DNA of 64,000 bases from Pleomorphomonas sp. PLEO (GTDB lineage Bacteria > Pseudomonadota > Alphaproteobacteria > Rhizobiales > Pleomorphomonadaceae), in assembly GCF_041320595.1 (NCBI RefSeq), contig NZ_CP166625.1, positions 1,747,501 through 1,811,500 of the forward strand, written 5' to 3'. The notes beneath the pieces are model-generated. The model was not told the origin of the DNA and made no database searches. It saw nothing but the letters and a program-made list of their open reading frames with translations. The first letter of the stretch is position 1. Each line of letters opens with the position of its first letter. This document shows positions 57,844-64,000 of the stretch, piece after piece. The translations under genes were made by a program, and so were the position numbers.

Positions 57844-58332
57844 TTACCTCTGGCCCATGATGTGTTTGTCCACGAACAGGGCGGCGAAGCCGTTGTCACC
57901 CGACATCTTGAGCTGTGCGATCACGTCGGTGACGGACTTCTCTTCCTCGACCTGCTCGGTGACGAACCATTGCAGGAAAATCTCGGCCGCCACGTCGGCG
58001 TTCTTGGCCGCCAACCCATAGAGCGCGTTGATCGACTGAGTGACCTTCTGTTCGTGCGCCAGCACTTGCTCGAACACCTCCAGCGGCTTGCCGAACGCCA
58101 CGGGCGGCTGCTCGATCGCCGAAAGCTCGACCTTGCCGCCGCGATCGTAGACATAATCCCACAGCTTCATGGCGTGGCCGCGTTCCTCGTCCGACTGCTT
58201 CTTCATCCACGATGCGAAGCCCGGCAGGTTCGCGGCTTCGAAATGGGCGGCCATCGCAAGATACAGATACGAGGAATAGAACTCTTTCTGGATCTGCTCG
58301 TTGAAGCCATTCTGCAGGGCATTGCTCAACAT
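57844..58332 (-). CDS. Ferritin (non-haem, FtnA type)
   Basis: A 162-residue iron-storage protein: MLSNALQNGFNEQIQKEFYSSYLYLAMAAHFEAANLPGFASWMKKQSDEERGHAMKLWDYV shows E of QKEFYSSY and E-E-R-G-H of the ferroxidase centre; QWFVTEQVEEEKSV completes it. No bacterioferritin haem Met is apparent. AAGGAG lies eight bases before ATG 58332. Cytoplasmic 24-mer storing ferric iron. It lies in the interval between two copies of an AraC 3' end. Confidence 0.93.
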   Translation of the reverse strand: MLSNALQNGFNEQIQKEFYSSYLYLAMAAHFEAANLPGFASWMKKQSDEERGHAMKLWDYVYDRGGKVELSAIEQPPVAFGKPLEVFEQVLAHEQKVTQSINALYGLAAKNADVAAEIFLQWFVTEQVEEEKSVTDVIAQLKMSGDNGFAALFVDKHIMGQR

Positions 58333-58675
58333 CTTCACTGCTCCTTCGCTGCCCCGACCTGCCAGTGAAGTTTCAACCAGCAGCGTCTAGCGCTGACTGG
58401 ATTTACGCCTTGCGGCGCGGTGTGAGCAAACATGGGATCGCCGGAGAGGGTTTTCACTCACGGCATGACCGTGAGTTGAGACGCGCTCGCCGACATGGTC
58501 GACACGCGGTGACGTCGCCCCCAGGATCTACCCAGTTCCGAGTTCGCTTCCGGCATCGGTTTGGTCCTGACGGACGGCGGCGTCGGGCGTCGGCGCGGAG
58601 TCTTTTTTATCTGGCGGAGCGCCAGAGCCCGACTGGGTGGGAAGGTTGCCGCGAAGTCGGCCGGGGTGTCCTATC
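58333..58675. other. Ferritin promoter region, no further gene
   Basis: ACTCACGG-catga-CCGTGAGT (58456-58476) is a perfect eight-base palindrome about 125 bases upstream of the ferritin start; it may be a regulatory site or another extragenic palindrome. No iron-responsive box was recognised with confidence. Confidence 0.4.
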
Positions 58676-59485
58676 TCACCCCTCGCCATACCTCTCCGCC
58701 ATGTACCGTCCCGGCGAAGTGCCCAGCGTTTTCCTAAACATCGTCACGAAGCTCGGCACGCTTTCGTAGCCGAGGTCGGCGGCGGCTGTTTGGATGGAGG
58801 TGCCGGCGGCCAGCCATTGGATGGCGAGCATGACGGCGAGCTGCTGGCGCCAGCGGCCGAAGCTCATGCCGGTTTCCTCTACGATGCGGCGGGCCAGCGT
58901 CCGCTCGCTGAGGCCGGCGCGTTTGGCCCAGACATCCAGCGTCGAGCGATCGGCGGGGGCGTCCACCATCGCATCGGCCAGCCGGCGCAGCTGGGGATCG
59001 GCGGGCATGGGCAGGTGAAGATCCTCGATTTTGGCGTTGGCGATCTCGTCGAGCAGCACCGACAGCAGGCGCGAATTGGCGCCACCTTCCTCATAGTGGG
59101 CCGGAAGGCGCGCCGCGCGGGTCAGCAATTCGCGCAGCAGGGGCGTGACCGACACGGCGCAGCAGGTGCGCGGCAGCCCGTCGCTGACGGCGGGGTCGAT
59201 GAAGGCATTGTAGCCCTCCAGCGCGCCGCTCAATCGGATGGTATGCAGCGCGCCGCCGGGAATCCAGATGGCGCTGCGGGGCGGCACGATCCATAGGCCG
59301 CCGGCCACCTCGCAGCCGAGCACGCCGCGCTGCACCAGCATGATCTGCCCTTTGGCGTGGCTGTGTGGGGCCAGTTCGAGGCCGTCGAACTTCTCGGCCA
59401 CAAAACCATAGGTGACGACCGGCCGGGGCACGTGGTCCGGCTCGATCCAGTCTTTTGCCTTGTTGTGCGCGGTCAGGATGGGCAT
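58676..59485 (-). CDS. AraC family regulator with cupin domain
   Basis: A 269-residue protein starting MPILTAHNKAKDWIEPDHVP. The cupin-like sensor (LAPHSHAKGQIMLVQRGVLGCEVAGGLWIVPPRSAIWIPGGALHTIRLSG) is followed by the double HTH (STLDVWAKRAGLSERTLARRIVEETGMSFGRWRQQLAVMLAIQWLAAGTSIQTAAADLGYESVPSFVTMFRKTLGTSPGRYMAERYG). The longer frame to 60004 overlaps the divergent gene and is rejected. It faces the O-methyltransferase operon at 59612. Its 3' end is duplicated at 56920. Confidence 0.9.
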   Translation of the reverse strand: MPILTAHNKAKDWIEPDHVPRPVVTYGFVAEKFDGLELAPHSHAKGQIMLVQRGVLGCEVAGGLWIVPPRSAIWIPGGALHTIRLSGALEGYNAFIDPAVSDGLPRTCCAVSVTPLLRELLTRAARLPAHYEEGGANSRLLSVLLDEIANAKIEDLHLPMPADPQLRRLADAMVDAPADRSTLDVWAKRAGLSERTLARRIVEETGMSFGRWRQQLAVMLAIQWLAAGTSIQTAAADLGYESVPSFVTMFRKTLGTSPGRYMAERYGEG

Positions 59486-59611
59486 GCGACATGCTGGCCT
59501 ATCGGCGCCGTTTTGGCAAGATTGAATAACAAACTGTCGCAGCTTCGTAATGACGCCAAGGCTTCGTTTCGCTATTAATTCGCAAGTAGCCAGACTTGCG
59601 AGACCACGGCC

Positions 59612-60301
59612 ATGAATGCACTGATCAAAACCCCCGCCGCCGAAGCGCTGCAGCGGCTCCACCGGGTTGCCGAAGCGTCCGACCGCGAGCTGAAAGACGC
59701 CAGGAAGGCTCATTTTGCCAGCGGCACGGCTGGGCAGGCGATCGCCGATCTGATGGCCGAGGATGAGGCCGATTACAAAGGCGTTTCCCATCGCTACGCC
59801 GGCAATTTCCTCTCCGTTTCGCCGGCCTACGGGCGCTTTTTGTACATGATGGCGCGCTCGGTCGGGGCGCGGCGGATCGTCGAGTTCGGCACGTCGATGG
59901 CGGTGTCGACCATCTATCTGGCCGCCGCCCTCCGCGACAACGGCGGTGGCAAGCTGATCGGCAGCGAGCTTGAGACCTCCAAGGTGGTGCGCTCGCAGTT
60001 TCATCTCGGCGCGGCGGGCTTGGGCGATCTGGTGGAGATCCGCGAGGGCGATGCGCTGGAGACGCTGAAGGACGTCGGTGGCGAGGTCGATCTGCTGCTG
60101 CTCGATGGCGCCTTCTCGCTCTACCTGCCGGTGTTGAAGCTCATCGAACCCTGGCTGAAGCCCGGCGCGCCGGTGCTGGCGGAGAACGCCTTCGCGGCGG
60201 ATTTCCTCGCCTATGTGGGCGATCCCGCCAACGGCTACCTGTCGCTGCCGCTGCCGATCGATCCGGGGCGCGGCAACGTGTTCTGCGTGCGGGTTGCGTG
60301 A
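59612..60301 (+). CDS. O-methyltransferase (class I SAM)
   Basis: A 229-residue protein of the Methyltransf_24/3 group: RYAGNFLSVSPAYGRFLYMMARSVGARRIVEFGTSMAVSTIYLAAALRDNGGGKLIGSELE (SAM motif E-F-G-T-S), and LLLLDGAFSLYLPVLKLIEPWLKPGAPVLAENA. First gene of an operon with the siderophore-interacting protein (overlapping stop/start) and a second methyltransferase, opposite an AraC regulator. May methylate a catechol or siderophore-like substrate; this is inference. Confidence 0.85.
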   Translation: MNALIKTPAAEALQRLHRVAEASDRELKDARKAHFASGTAGQAIADLMAEDEADYKGVSHRYAGNFLSVSPAYGRFLYMMARSVGARRIVEFGTSMAVSTIYLAAALRDNGGGKLIGSELETSKVVRSQFHLGAAGLGDLVEIREGDALETLKDVGGEVDLLLLDGAFSLYLPVLKLIEPWLKPGAPVLAENAFAADFLAYVGDPANGYLSLPLPIDPGRGNVFCVRVA

Positions 60302-61044
60302 TGGTCTCCGAGCCCTTGCCTGAACCCTTGGCGTCCAAGGGCCCCGGCCGCCTGGGCCGGACGCTGATCCGCCTGTTCATGCGGCGCGCCAGGGTGGCGG
60401 CGAGCGAAGCGATCGGCGACCGCTACCGGCTGATCACGCTGGAAGGCCCGGAGCTGCGGGGCGTCGAATGGACCGCCGGGCAGAAGCTGCAGATCGCCAT
60501 GGGCTCGGCCTTCACCACGCGCACCTATACGCCGATCGACTGGGACGCGGCGGCCGGCCGAACCCGCATCCTCGGCTATGCCCATGGCGATGGCCCCGGC
60601 AGCGCCTGGGTCAGCGGCGTTCGGGTGGGCGAGGACTGCGATGTGTTCGGCCCGCGCTCGTCGCTGGATTTGCGCGCCCTTGTGGGGCCACTGGCCATCT
60701 ATGGCGATGAAACCTCGATCGGGCTGGCCTACGCGGCGATCCATGCGGCGGGCTCGCGGCCGGTTTCATGCCATTTCGAGGTGGAGGACGTGGCTGCGAG
60801 CGGCGAGGCGGTGGCAAAACTCGGCCTCAAGGCGACCCTCTACGGGCGGCGGGCGGATGACCAACACGTCACCGTGCTGGAGGAAAGCCTCGCCGCAGGG
60901 ATCGAAGCCGGCGCCCGCTTCGTGCTGACCGGAAAGGCCGGCACCATCCAGCGGCTGCGCCAAAGGCTGAGGCAACAGGCCATTCCCTCGGCACATATCG
61001 TCACCAAGGCCTATTGGGCGCCCGGCAAGACGGGATTGGACTGA
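60301..61044 (+). CDS. Siderophore-interacting protein (ViuB-like FAD reductase)
   Basis: A 247-residue flavoprotein: RYRLITLEGPELRGVEWTAGQKLQIAMGSAFTTRTYTPIDWDAAAGRTRILGYAHGDGPGSAWV carries the R-T-Y-T-P FAD motif and the H-G-x-GPGSxW signature of the SIP family; VGPLAIYGDETSIGLA is the NAD(P)H-binding part. It would reduce ferric siderophores in the cytoplasm. ATG at 60301 overlaps the previous stop (TGATG). The nearby ferritin fits iron handling, but no siderophore receptor or synthase is in the window. Confidence 0.9.
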   Translation: MVSEPLPEPLASKGPGRLGRTLIRLFMRRARVAASEAIGDRYRLITLEGPELRGVEWTAGQKLQIAMGSAFTTRTYTPIDWDAAAGRTRILGYAHGDGPGSAWVSGVRVGEDCDVFGPRSSLDLRALVGPLAIYGDETSIGLAYAAIHAAGSRPVSCHFEVEDVAASGEAVAKLGLKATLYGRRADDQHVTVLEESLAAGIEAGARFVLTGKAGTIQRLRQRLRQQAIPSAHIVTKAYWAPGKTGLD

Positions 61045-61045
61045 A

Positions 61046-61723
61046 ATGGACAAGCTGTCACCCTTCAGCGATCCGACAATGGTTGCCCGCTACGCCGAAG
61101 AAACGCCATACAAGGTGCCAGGTCTCGCCGATCTTCACCGTATGGCAATGCTTTTGTTGGCAGAGCACGCGTCCCAGGATGCGGAGATCCTGGTGCTGGG
61201 CGCCGGCGGCGGTCTTGAACTTAAGGTTTTTGCCGAGGCACAACCGGATTGGCGGCTTCTCGGGGTCGATCCTTCGGCCGAGATGCTCGATCTGGCGCGA
61301 CGGATTGTCGGCGGTTTCGCGCCACGCGTGAGCTTGCAGCAGGGATATATTGACGATGCTCCGGACGGCCCGTTTGGCGGGGCAACCTGCCTGTTGACCC
61401 TGCATTTCCTTGAGGCCGAGGAGCGCTTGCACGTTCTAAAGGCGTTGAGGCGGCGGTTGAAACCCGGCGCCCCGCTTGTGGTTGCCCACCATAGTTGTCC
61501 GATCGGCGGCGATCTCTTGTCCTGGCTGACGCGGTCCGTTGCCTTCGCGGATCGAGCGCCTGCCGATTTTGAAAAGGCATCCGCTTCCGCGGCGACGATG
61601 ATGGCGCGTCTGCCCATTCTGTCATCCGACGAGGATGAAGCGCTTTTCTATCGCGCTGGCTTCTCCGAGGTGACGCTGTTTTACGCCGGCTTCAGCTTCC
61701 GGGGGTGGGTCGGCTTCGCATAG
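61046..61723 (+). CDS. Class I SAM-dependent methyltransferase
   Basis: A 225-residue methyltransferase: ILVLGAGGGLELKVFAEAQPDWRLLGVDPSAEMLDLARR is motif I with its acidic loop, followed by ATCLLTLHFLEAEERLHVLKALRRRLKPGAPLVVAHHS. The start follows the previous stop after one base, so it is the third gene of the operon. Acceptor unknown. Followed by the leader region of the MFS exporter. Confidence 0.85.
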   Translation: MDKLSPFSDPTMVARYAEETPYKVPGLADLHRMAMLLLAEHASQDAEILVLGAGGGLELKVFAEAQPDWRLLGVDPSAEMLDLARRIVGGFAPRVSLQQGYIDDAPDGPFGGATCLLTLHFLEAEERLHVLKALRRRLKPGAPLVVAHHSCPIGGDLLSWLTRSVAFADRAPADFEKASASAATMMARLPILSSDEDEALFYRAGFSEVTLFYAGFSFRGWVGFA

Positions 61724-61821
61724 CCCGCAATGTGAATGCGGTTTTCGTCCCGGCGAGCTGGTGCCGGTGGGGCGCTCCGCCCCGAATTCCGCGTCGGACG
61801 TGGCGTTGCGTCAAGCTTAGG

Positions 61822-61945
61822 GATGGGATAGGCAGGAACATTGCTCTTCAAGAGTGGGGTCATCGGCATGGGTTCCAAGTCCGCAGCCAAGTAAGCCGCA
61901 ACGACCAGAATTGTTGTTGCGGCGCTCTGTAAGACCAATCCCATC
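61822..61945 (+). promoter_or_regulatory. Attenuator region of the CmlA/FloR-like gene
   Basis: GCCGCAAC (61895-61902) and GTTGCGGC (61916-61923) form a perfect stem directly after the leader stop codon. A wider pair, GATGGGAT (61822-61829) and ATCCCATC (61938-61945), encloses leader and stem. A ribosome stalled near the leader's end would prevent the first stem. The way this frees the exporter start is not evident from the sequence. Confidence 0.55.
61868..61894 (+). CDS. Leader peptide of the CmlA/FloR-like gene
   Basis: ATG GGT TCC AAG TCC GCA GCC AAG TAA encodes MGSKSAAK, eight residues, very like the nine-residue cmlA leader MSTSKNADK that stalls ribosomes in the presence of chloramphenicol. 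GTGGGGTC lies about ten bases upstream. It is followed at once by a hairpin and lies 107 bases before the exporter start. Inferred by analogy with cmlA/cat translational attenuation. Confidence 0.6.
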   Translation: MGSKSAAK

Positions 61946-62000
61946 TGATTGCTGACGCGCAGACGCTGCCCGGTATCCCTCATCGAGCGGTTTATTCGTC

Positions 62001-63212
62001 ATGACCACCACACGCCCCACGTGGGCCTACACGCTGCCGGCATCATTGTTGCTGATGGCGCCTTTCGACATCCTCGCGTCGCTGGCGATGGATATTTATC
62101 TTCCCCTCGTTCCGGCGATGCCCGGCATCCTGAACACGACGCCATCGATGATCCAGCTTACGCTGAGCCTCTACATGGTGATGCTCGGCGTGGGCCAGGT
62201 GATCTTCGGCCCCCTGTCCGATCGCGTTGGGCGACGGCCAATCCTGCTTGTCGGCGCGGCACTGTTCATGCTCGCCTCACTCGGAGCAGCCTGGTCGTCG
62301 ACGGCCACGGCCTTGGTCGGTTTCCGTTTCCTGCAGGCTATCGGCGCATCGGCGGCGTTGGTTGCGACGTTTGCGACCGTTCGCGACGTCTATGCCAACC
62401 AGCCCGAGGGCGTGGTCATCTACGGCCTTTTCAGTTCGATGCTGGCCTTCGTGCCCGCCCTCGGCCCGATCGCCGGGGCCTTGATCGCCGCTGCTTTTGG
62501 ATGGCGGGCGATCTTCGTCACGCTGGCCGCTATGGCGTCGCTGGCGCTCTTGAATGCCGGGATCAGGTGGAAGGAAACGCGGCCGGTGGATCAAGCAAGG
62601 TCCCGTCGGTCCGTCTTGCCGATCTTTGCGAGCCCGTCCTTCTGGGTTTACACGATCGGCTTCAGCGCCGGCATGGGCACCTTCTTCGTGTTCTTCTCGA
62701 CCGCCCCCCGCGTGCTCATCGACCACGCCGGCTACTCGGAGATCGGCTTCAGCCTGGCCTTCGCGACCGTCGCGCTCGTCATGATCGCGACAACGCGTTT
62801 CGCCAAGGCCTTGGTCGCCAGATGGGACACGGCGGGATGCGTGGCGCGCGGGATGGCGCTGCTGATTTGCGGCGCGGCACTGCTGGGGATTGGCGAGCTA
62901 TTCGGTTCGCCATCGTTCGTCAGCTTCATCCTGCCGATGTGGATGATGGCGGTTGGCATCGTGCTGACGGTGTCGGTGACCGCCAATGGGGCTCTGGCAC
63001 AGTTTGATGACATCGCAGGGTCGGCTGTGGCCTTCTACTTCTGTGTCCAAAGCCTGATCGTCAGCGTTGCCGGAACGTTGGCGGTGACGCTGCTGAGGGG
63101 AGACACGGCTTGGCCGCTGATCTGCTACGCCACCACGATGGCGGTGCTCGTCTTGATCGGGCTGGCCGTGCTCCGATCCCGTGAGACCGCCGAGGTTTCG
63201 CGCAAACCCTGA
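62001..63212 (+). CDS. MFS exporter, CmlA/FloR-type (phenicol efflux-like)
   Basis: A 403-residue, 12-helix transporter. FDILASLAMDIYLPLVPAMPGILNTTPSMIQLTLSLYMVMLGVGQVIFGPLSDRVGRRPILLVG follows the CmlA/FloR sequence closely, including motif A (G-P-L-S-D-R-x-G-R-R-P); later ATFATVRDVYANQPEGVVIYGLFSSMLAFVPALGPIAGAL and FSAGMGTFFVFFSTAPRVLI also match. Exports phenicols by proton antiport in known relatives. No mobile element flanks it, so it may be an intrinsic homologue. A leader ORF and hairpins precede it. The same fold in Bcr/drug-resistance proteins is the alternative. Confidence 0.87.
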   Translation: MTTTRPTWAYTLPASLLLMAPFDILASLAMDIYLPLVPAMPGILNTTPSMIQLTLSLYMVMLGVGQVIFGPLSDRVGRRPILLVGAALFMLASLGAAWSSTATALVGFRFLQAIGASAALVATFATVRDVYANQPEGVVIYGLFSSMLAFVPALGPIAGALIAAAFGWRAIFVTLAAMASLALLNAGIRWKETRPVDQARSRRSVLPIFASPSFWVYTIGFSAGMGTFFVFFSTAPRVLIDHAGYSEIGFSLAFATVALVMIATTRFAKALVARWDTAGCVARGMALLICGAALLGIGELFGSPSFVSFILPMWMMAVGIVLTVSVTANGALAQFDDIAGSAVAFYFCVQSLIVSVAGTLAVTLLRGDTAWPLICYATTMAVLVLIGLAVLRSRETAEVSRKP

Positions 63213-63226
63213 CGCAAGATCCCAAG

Positions 63227-63258
63227 CTTTTCCGGTGAAATCCGGTTCACCGGAAAAG
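63227..63258. terminator. Terminator/extragenic palindrome after MFS gene
   Basis: CTTTTCCGGTGAA-atccgg-TTCACCGGAAAAG is a perfect 13-base stem 14 bases after the MFS stop, between convergent genes. It shares its core with the palindromes at 1988 and 50726. Confidence 0.75.
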
Positions 63259-63285
63259 TTCTATCTCTTTGTTTTTTCGCGCGCT

Positions 63286-64000
63286 TCAACGCTGGAAGGG
63301 AATGGTGCGACCGGGCTGGCGGGCTTGGCCGGCGGTGTAGGCGACGCCGTGCACCTTGATGCCGTCCTGATTGACCAGCGTGATCAGGCCGCCCTTGTTC
63401 GACAGCTGGACGGCATTGGGCAGGCTGCCATCAAGGGCGATCTTGCGCGTCTCGCCGGCGGCAATGGTGCCGATCAGCGATTGCCGGTGCTTGGCCTTGT
63501 CGAGGATGGCCCAGCCGGTGAGGTCGACGTCGTTGTCGGAGGTGTTGAGCAGGGTTACGGTTTCCCGCTCGGGCGATTGGACGTCATTGACCAGCGCGCC
63601 GACGATCCTGATAAGGCCATCGGGAACGGTCAGCGTCGGGATGGCGTCGCGCTCGATCGGCGTGTGCGGCCGGCCGGGAGCGGCGGGGTCGGCGGCGATG
63701 ATCGGGGCGCCCTCATCGTCGCTCGAATGCCAGGCCTGGCTCTTGAACTTGAGGAAGATGCCGACCCAAAGGCTGGGGCCGCTATCCGCCGGGAACTCGA
63801 ACAGCAAGCCGCCGTCCTGATAGGGGCCGTTGTCCGCCGCGTGCTTGCCGGGCGGATTGCCCTGGTTGAAATGGATGTCGTGGATGCCCTGGCCCGGCTT
63901 GAAGCCGAAATAGGGGTCGGCCTTTGCCTCGGGGCCCCAGACGTCGCCGTAGGCGTAGAGCATGGCGTGCTCGTCGGCCATGGCGCGCTGCACGTAGCCG
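63286..64000 (-). CDS. DUF2278 family protein with C-terminal lamin-tail-like domain (cut by window edge)
   Basis: The minus-strand frame is open to the window edge, so the N-terminus is missing; the ATG at 63993 is internal. MADEHAMLYAYGDVWGPEAKADPYFGFKPGQGIHDIHFNQGNP is the DUF2278 (YukJ) core, with GGLLFEFPADSGPSLWVGIFLKFKSQAWHSSDDEGAP. The last 100 residues (IRIVGALVNDVQSPERETVTLLNTSDNDVDLTGWAILDKAKHRQSLIGTIAAGETRKIAL) form a lamin-tail-like beta domain. Function unknown. Confidence 0.85.
   Translation of the reverse strand, partial: GYVQRAMADEHAMLYAYGDVWGPEAKADPYFGFKPGQGIHDIHFNQGNPPGKHAADNGPYQDGGLLFEFPADSGPSLWVGIFLKFKSQAWHSSDDEGAPIIAADPAAPGRPHTPIERDAIPTLTVPDGLIRIVGALVNDVQSPERETVTLLNTSDNDVDLTGWAILDKAKHRQSLIGTIAAGETRKIALDGSLPNAVQLSNKGGLITLVNQDGIKVHGVAYTAGQARQPGRTIPFQR

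Noticed and set aside
61681..61983. Minus-strand frame of 100 codons overlapping the methyltransferase end
   Set aside because: It overlaps a real gene and the exporter leader region and has no start signal.
1..64000. CRISPR array, prophage or integrative element with integrase
   Set aside because: No regularly spaced repeats, phage structural genes or recombinase were seen; only an IS1182-type fragment near 44.8 kb.

Overview
The window is GC-rich chromosomal DNA of an alphaproteobacterium, most likely a member of the Hyphomicrobiales (Rhizobiales). The reasons are strong G/C third-position bias, dense short operons each with a divergent regulator, many extragenic palindromes (including the GGAAAACCGGTTTCCACTTTTCC-type element common in rhizobia) and the alphaproteobacterial look of most proteins. 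No rRNA, intact tRNA, CRISPR array, prophage or intact insertion sequence was found. Genus cannot be set from the sequence alone.

Layout. 1-12.9 kb: 5' part of a chemoreceptor gene, a frameshifted Rossmann protein, a PACE efflux protein, then small redox/detoxification modules each facing its regulator (tautomerase/TetR, MBL operon/LysR, LysR/azoreductase, glutathionyl-hydroquinone reductase, lipocalin-like/TetR), ending with a frameshifted nucleosidase. 13-24 kb: serine hydrolase, HxlR/hydrolase, HxlR/SDR, tandem lipoproteins, TetR/GAPDH, acetyltransferases, and an ABC-F gene with a leader peptide and attenuator. 24-36 kb: GH75-like chitosanase, MarR-FUSC operon, AraC/SDR pair, an AT-rich SIR2-NTPase defence-type gene, and two more HxlR modules. 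36-44 kb: HipBA, Na/Pi transporter, class A beta-lactamase, a membrane-protein insertion in a duplicated GNAT end, and a ParD-like/zeta toxin pair. 44-56 kb: small secreted proteins, ureohydrolase, second lipocalin/TetR module, ornithine cyclodeaminase-like protein, DUF4142, and an accessory SbcD/SbcC-like pair. 56-64 kb: esterase, quinol monooxygenase, ferritin, AraC divergent from an O-methyltransferase/siderophore-interacting protein operon, a CmlA/FloR-type exporter with its own leader peptide, and a DUF2278 protein cut by the window edge.

The strongest unexplained structure is a recurring arrangement: an intact gene, then 1.4-2.7 kb of cargo starting right after its stop codon, then a diverged or near-identical copy of only that gene's 3' end in the same orientation. 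It occurs at an AraC gene (cargo marR-FUSC), an SDR gene (cargo SIR2-NTPase, then a second block with HxlR genes), a GNAT gene (cargo membrane protein; 90 identical bases) and another AraC gene (cargo monooxygenase plus ferritin). This looks like cassettes entering at gene 3' ends and rebuilding them, though no integrase is visible. A second theme is translation-coupled resistance control: both the ABC-F and the CmlA/FloR-like genes have a short leader ORF followed by stem-loops. A third is repetitive extragenic palindromes, many starting at a stop codon, one pair with compensatory stem changes.

Start sites were moved from the longest ORF wherever a Shine-Dalgarno sequence or family N-terminus supported it.
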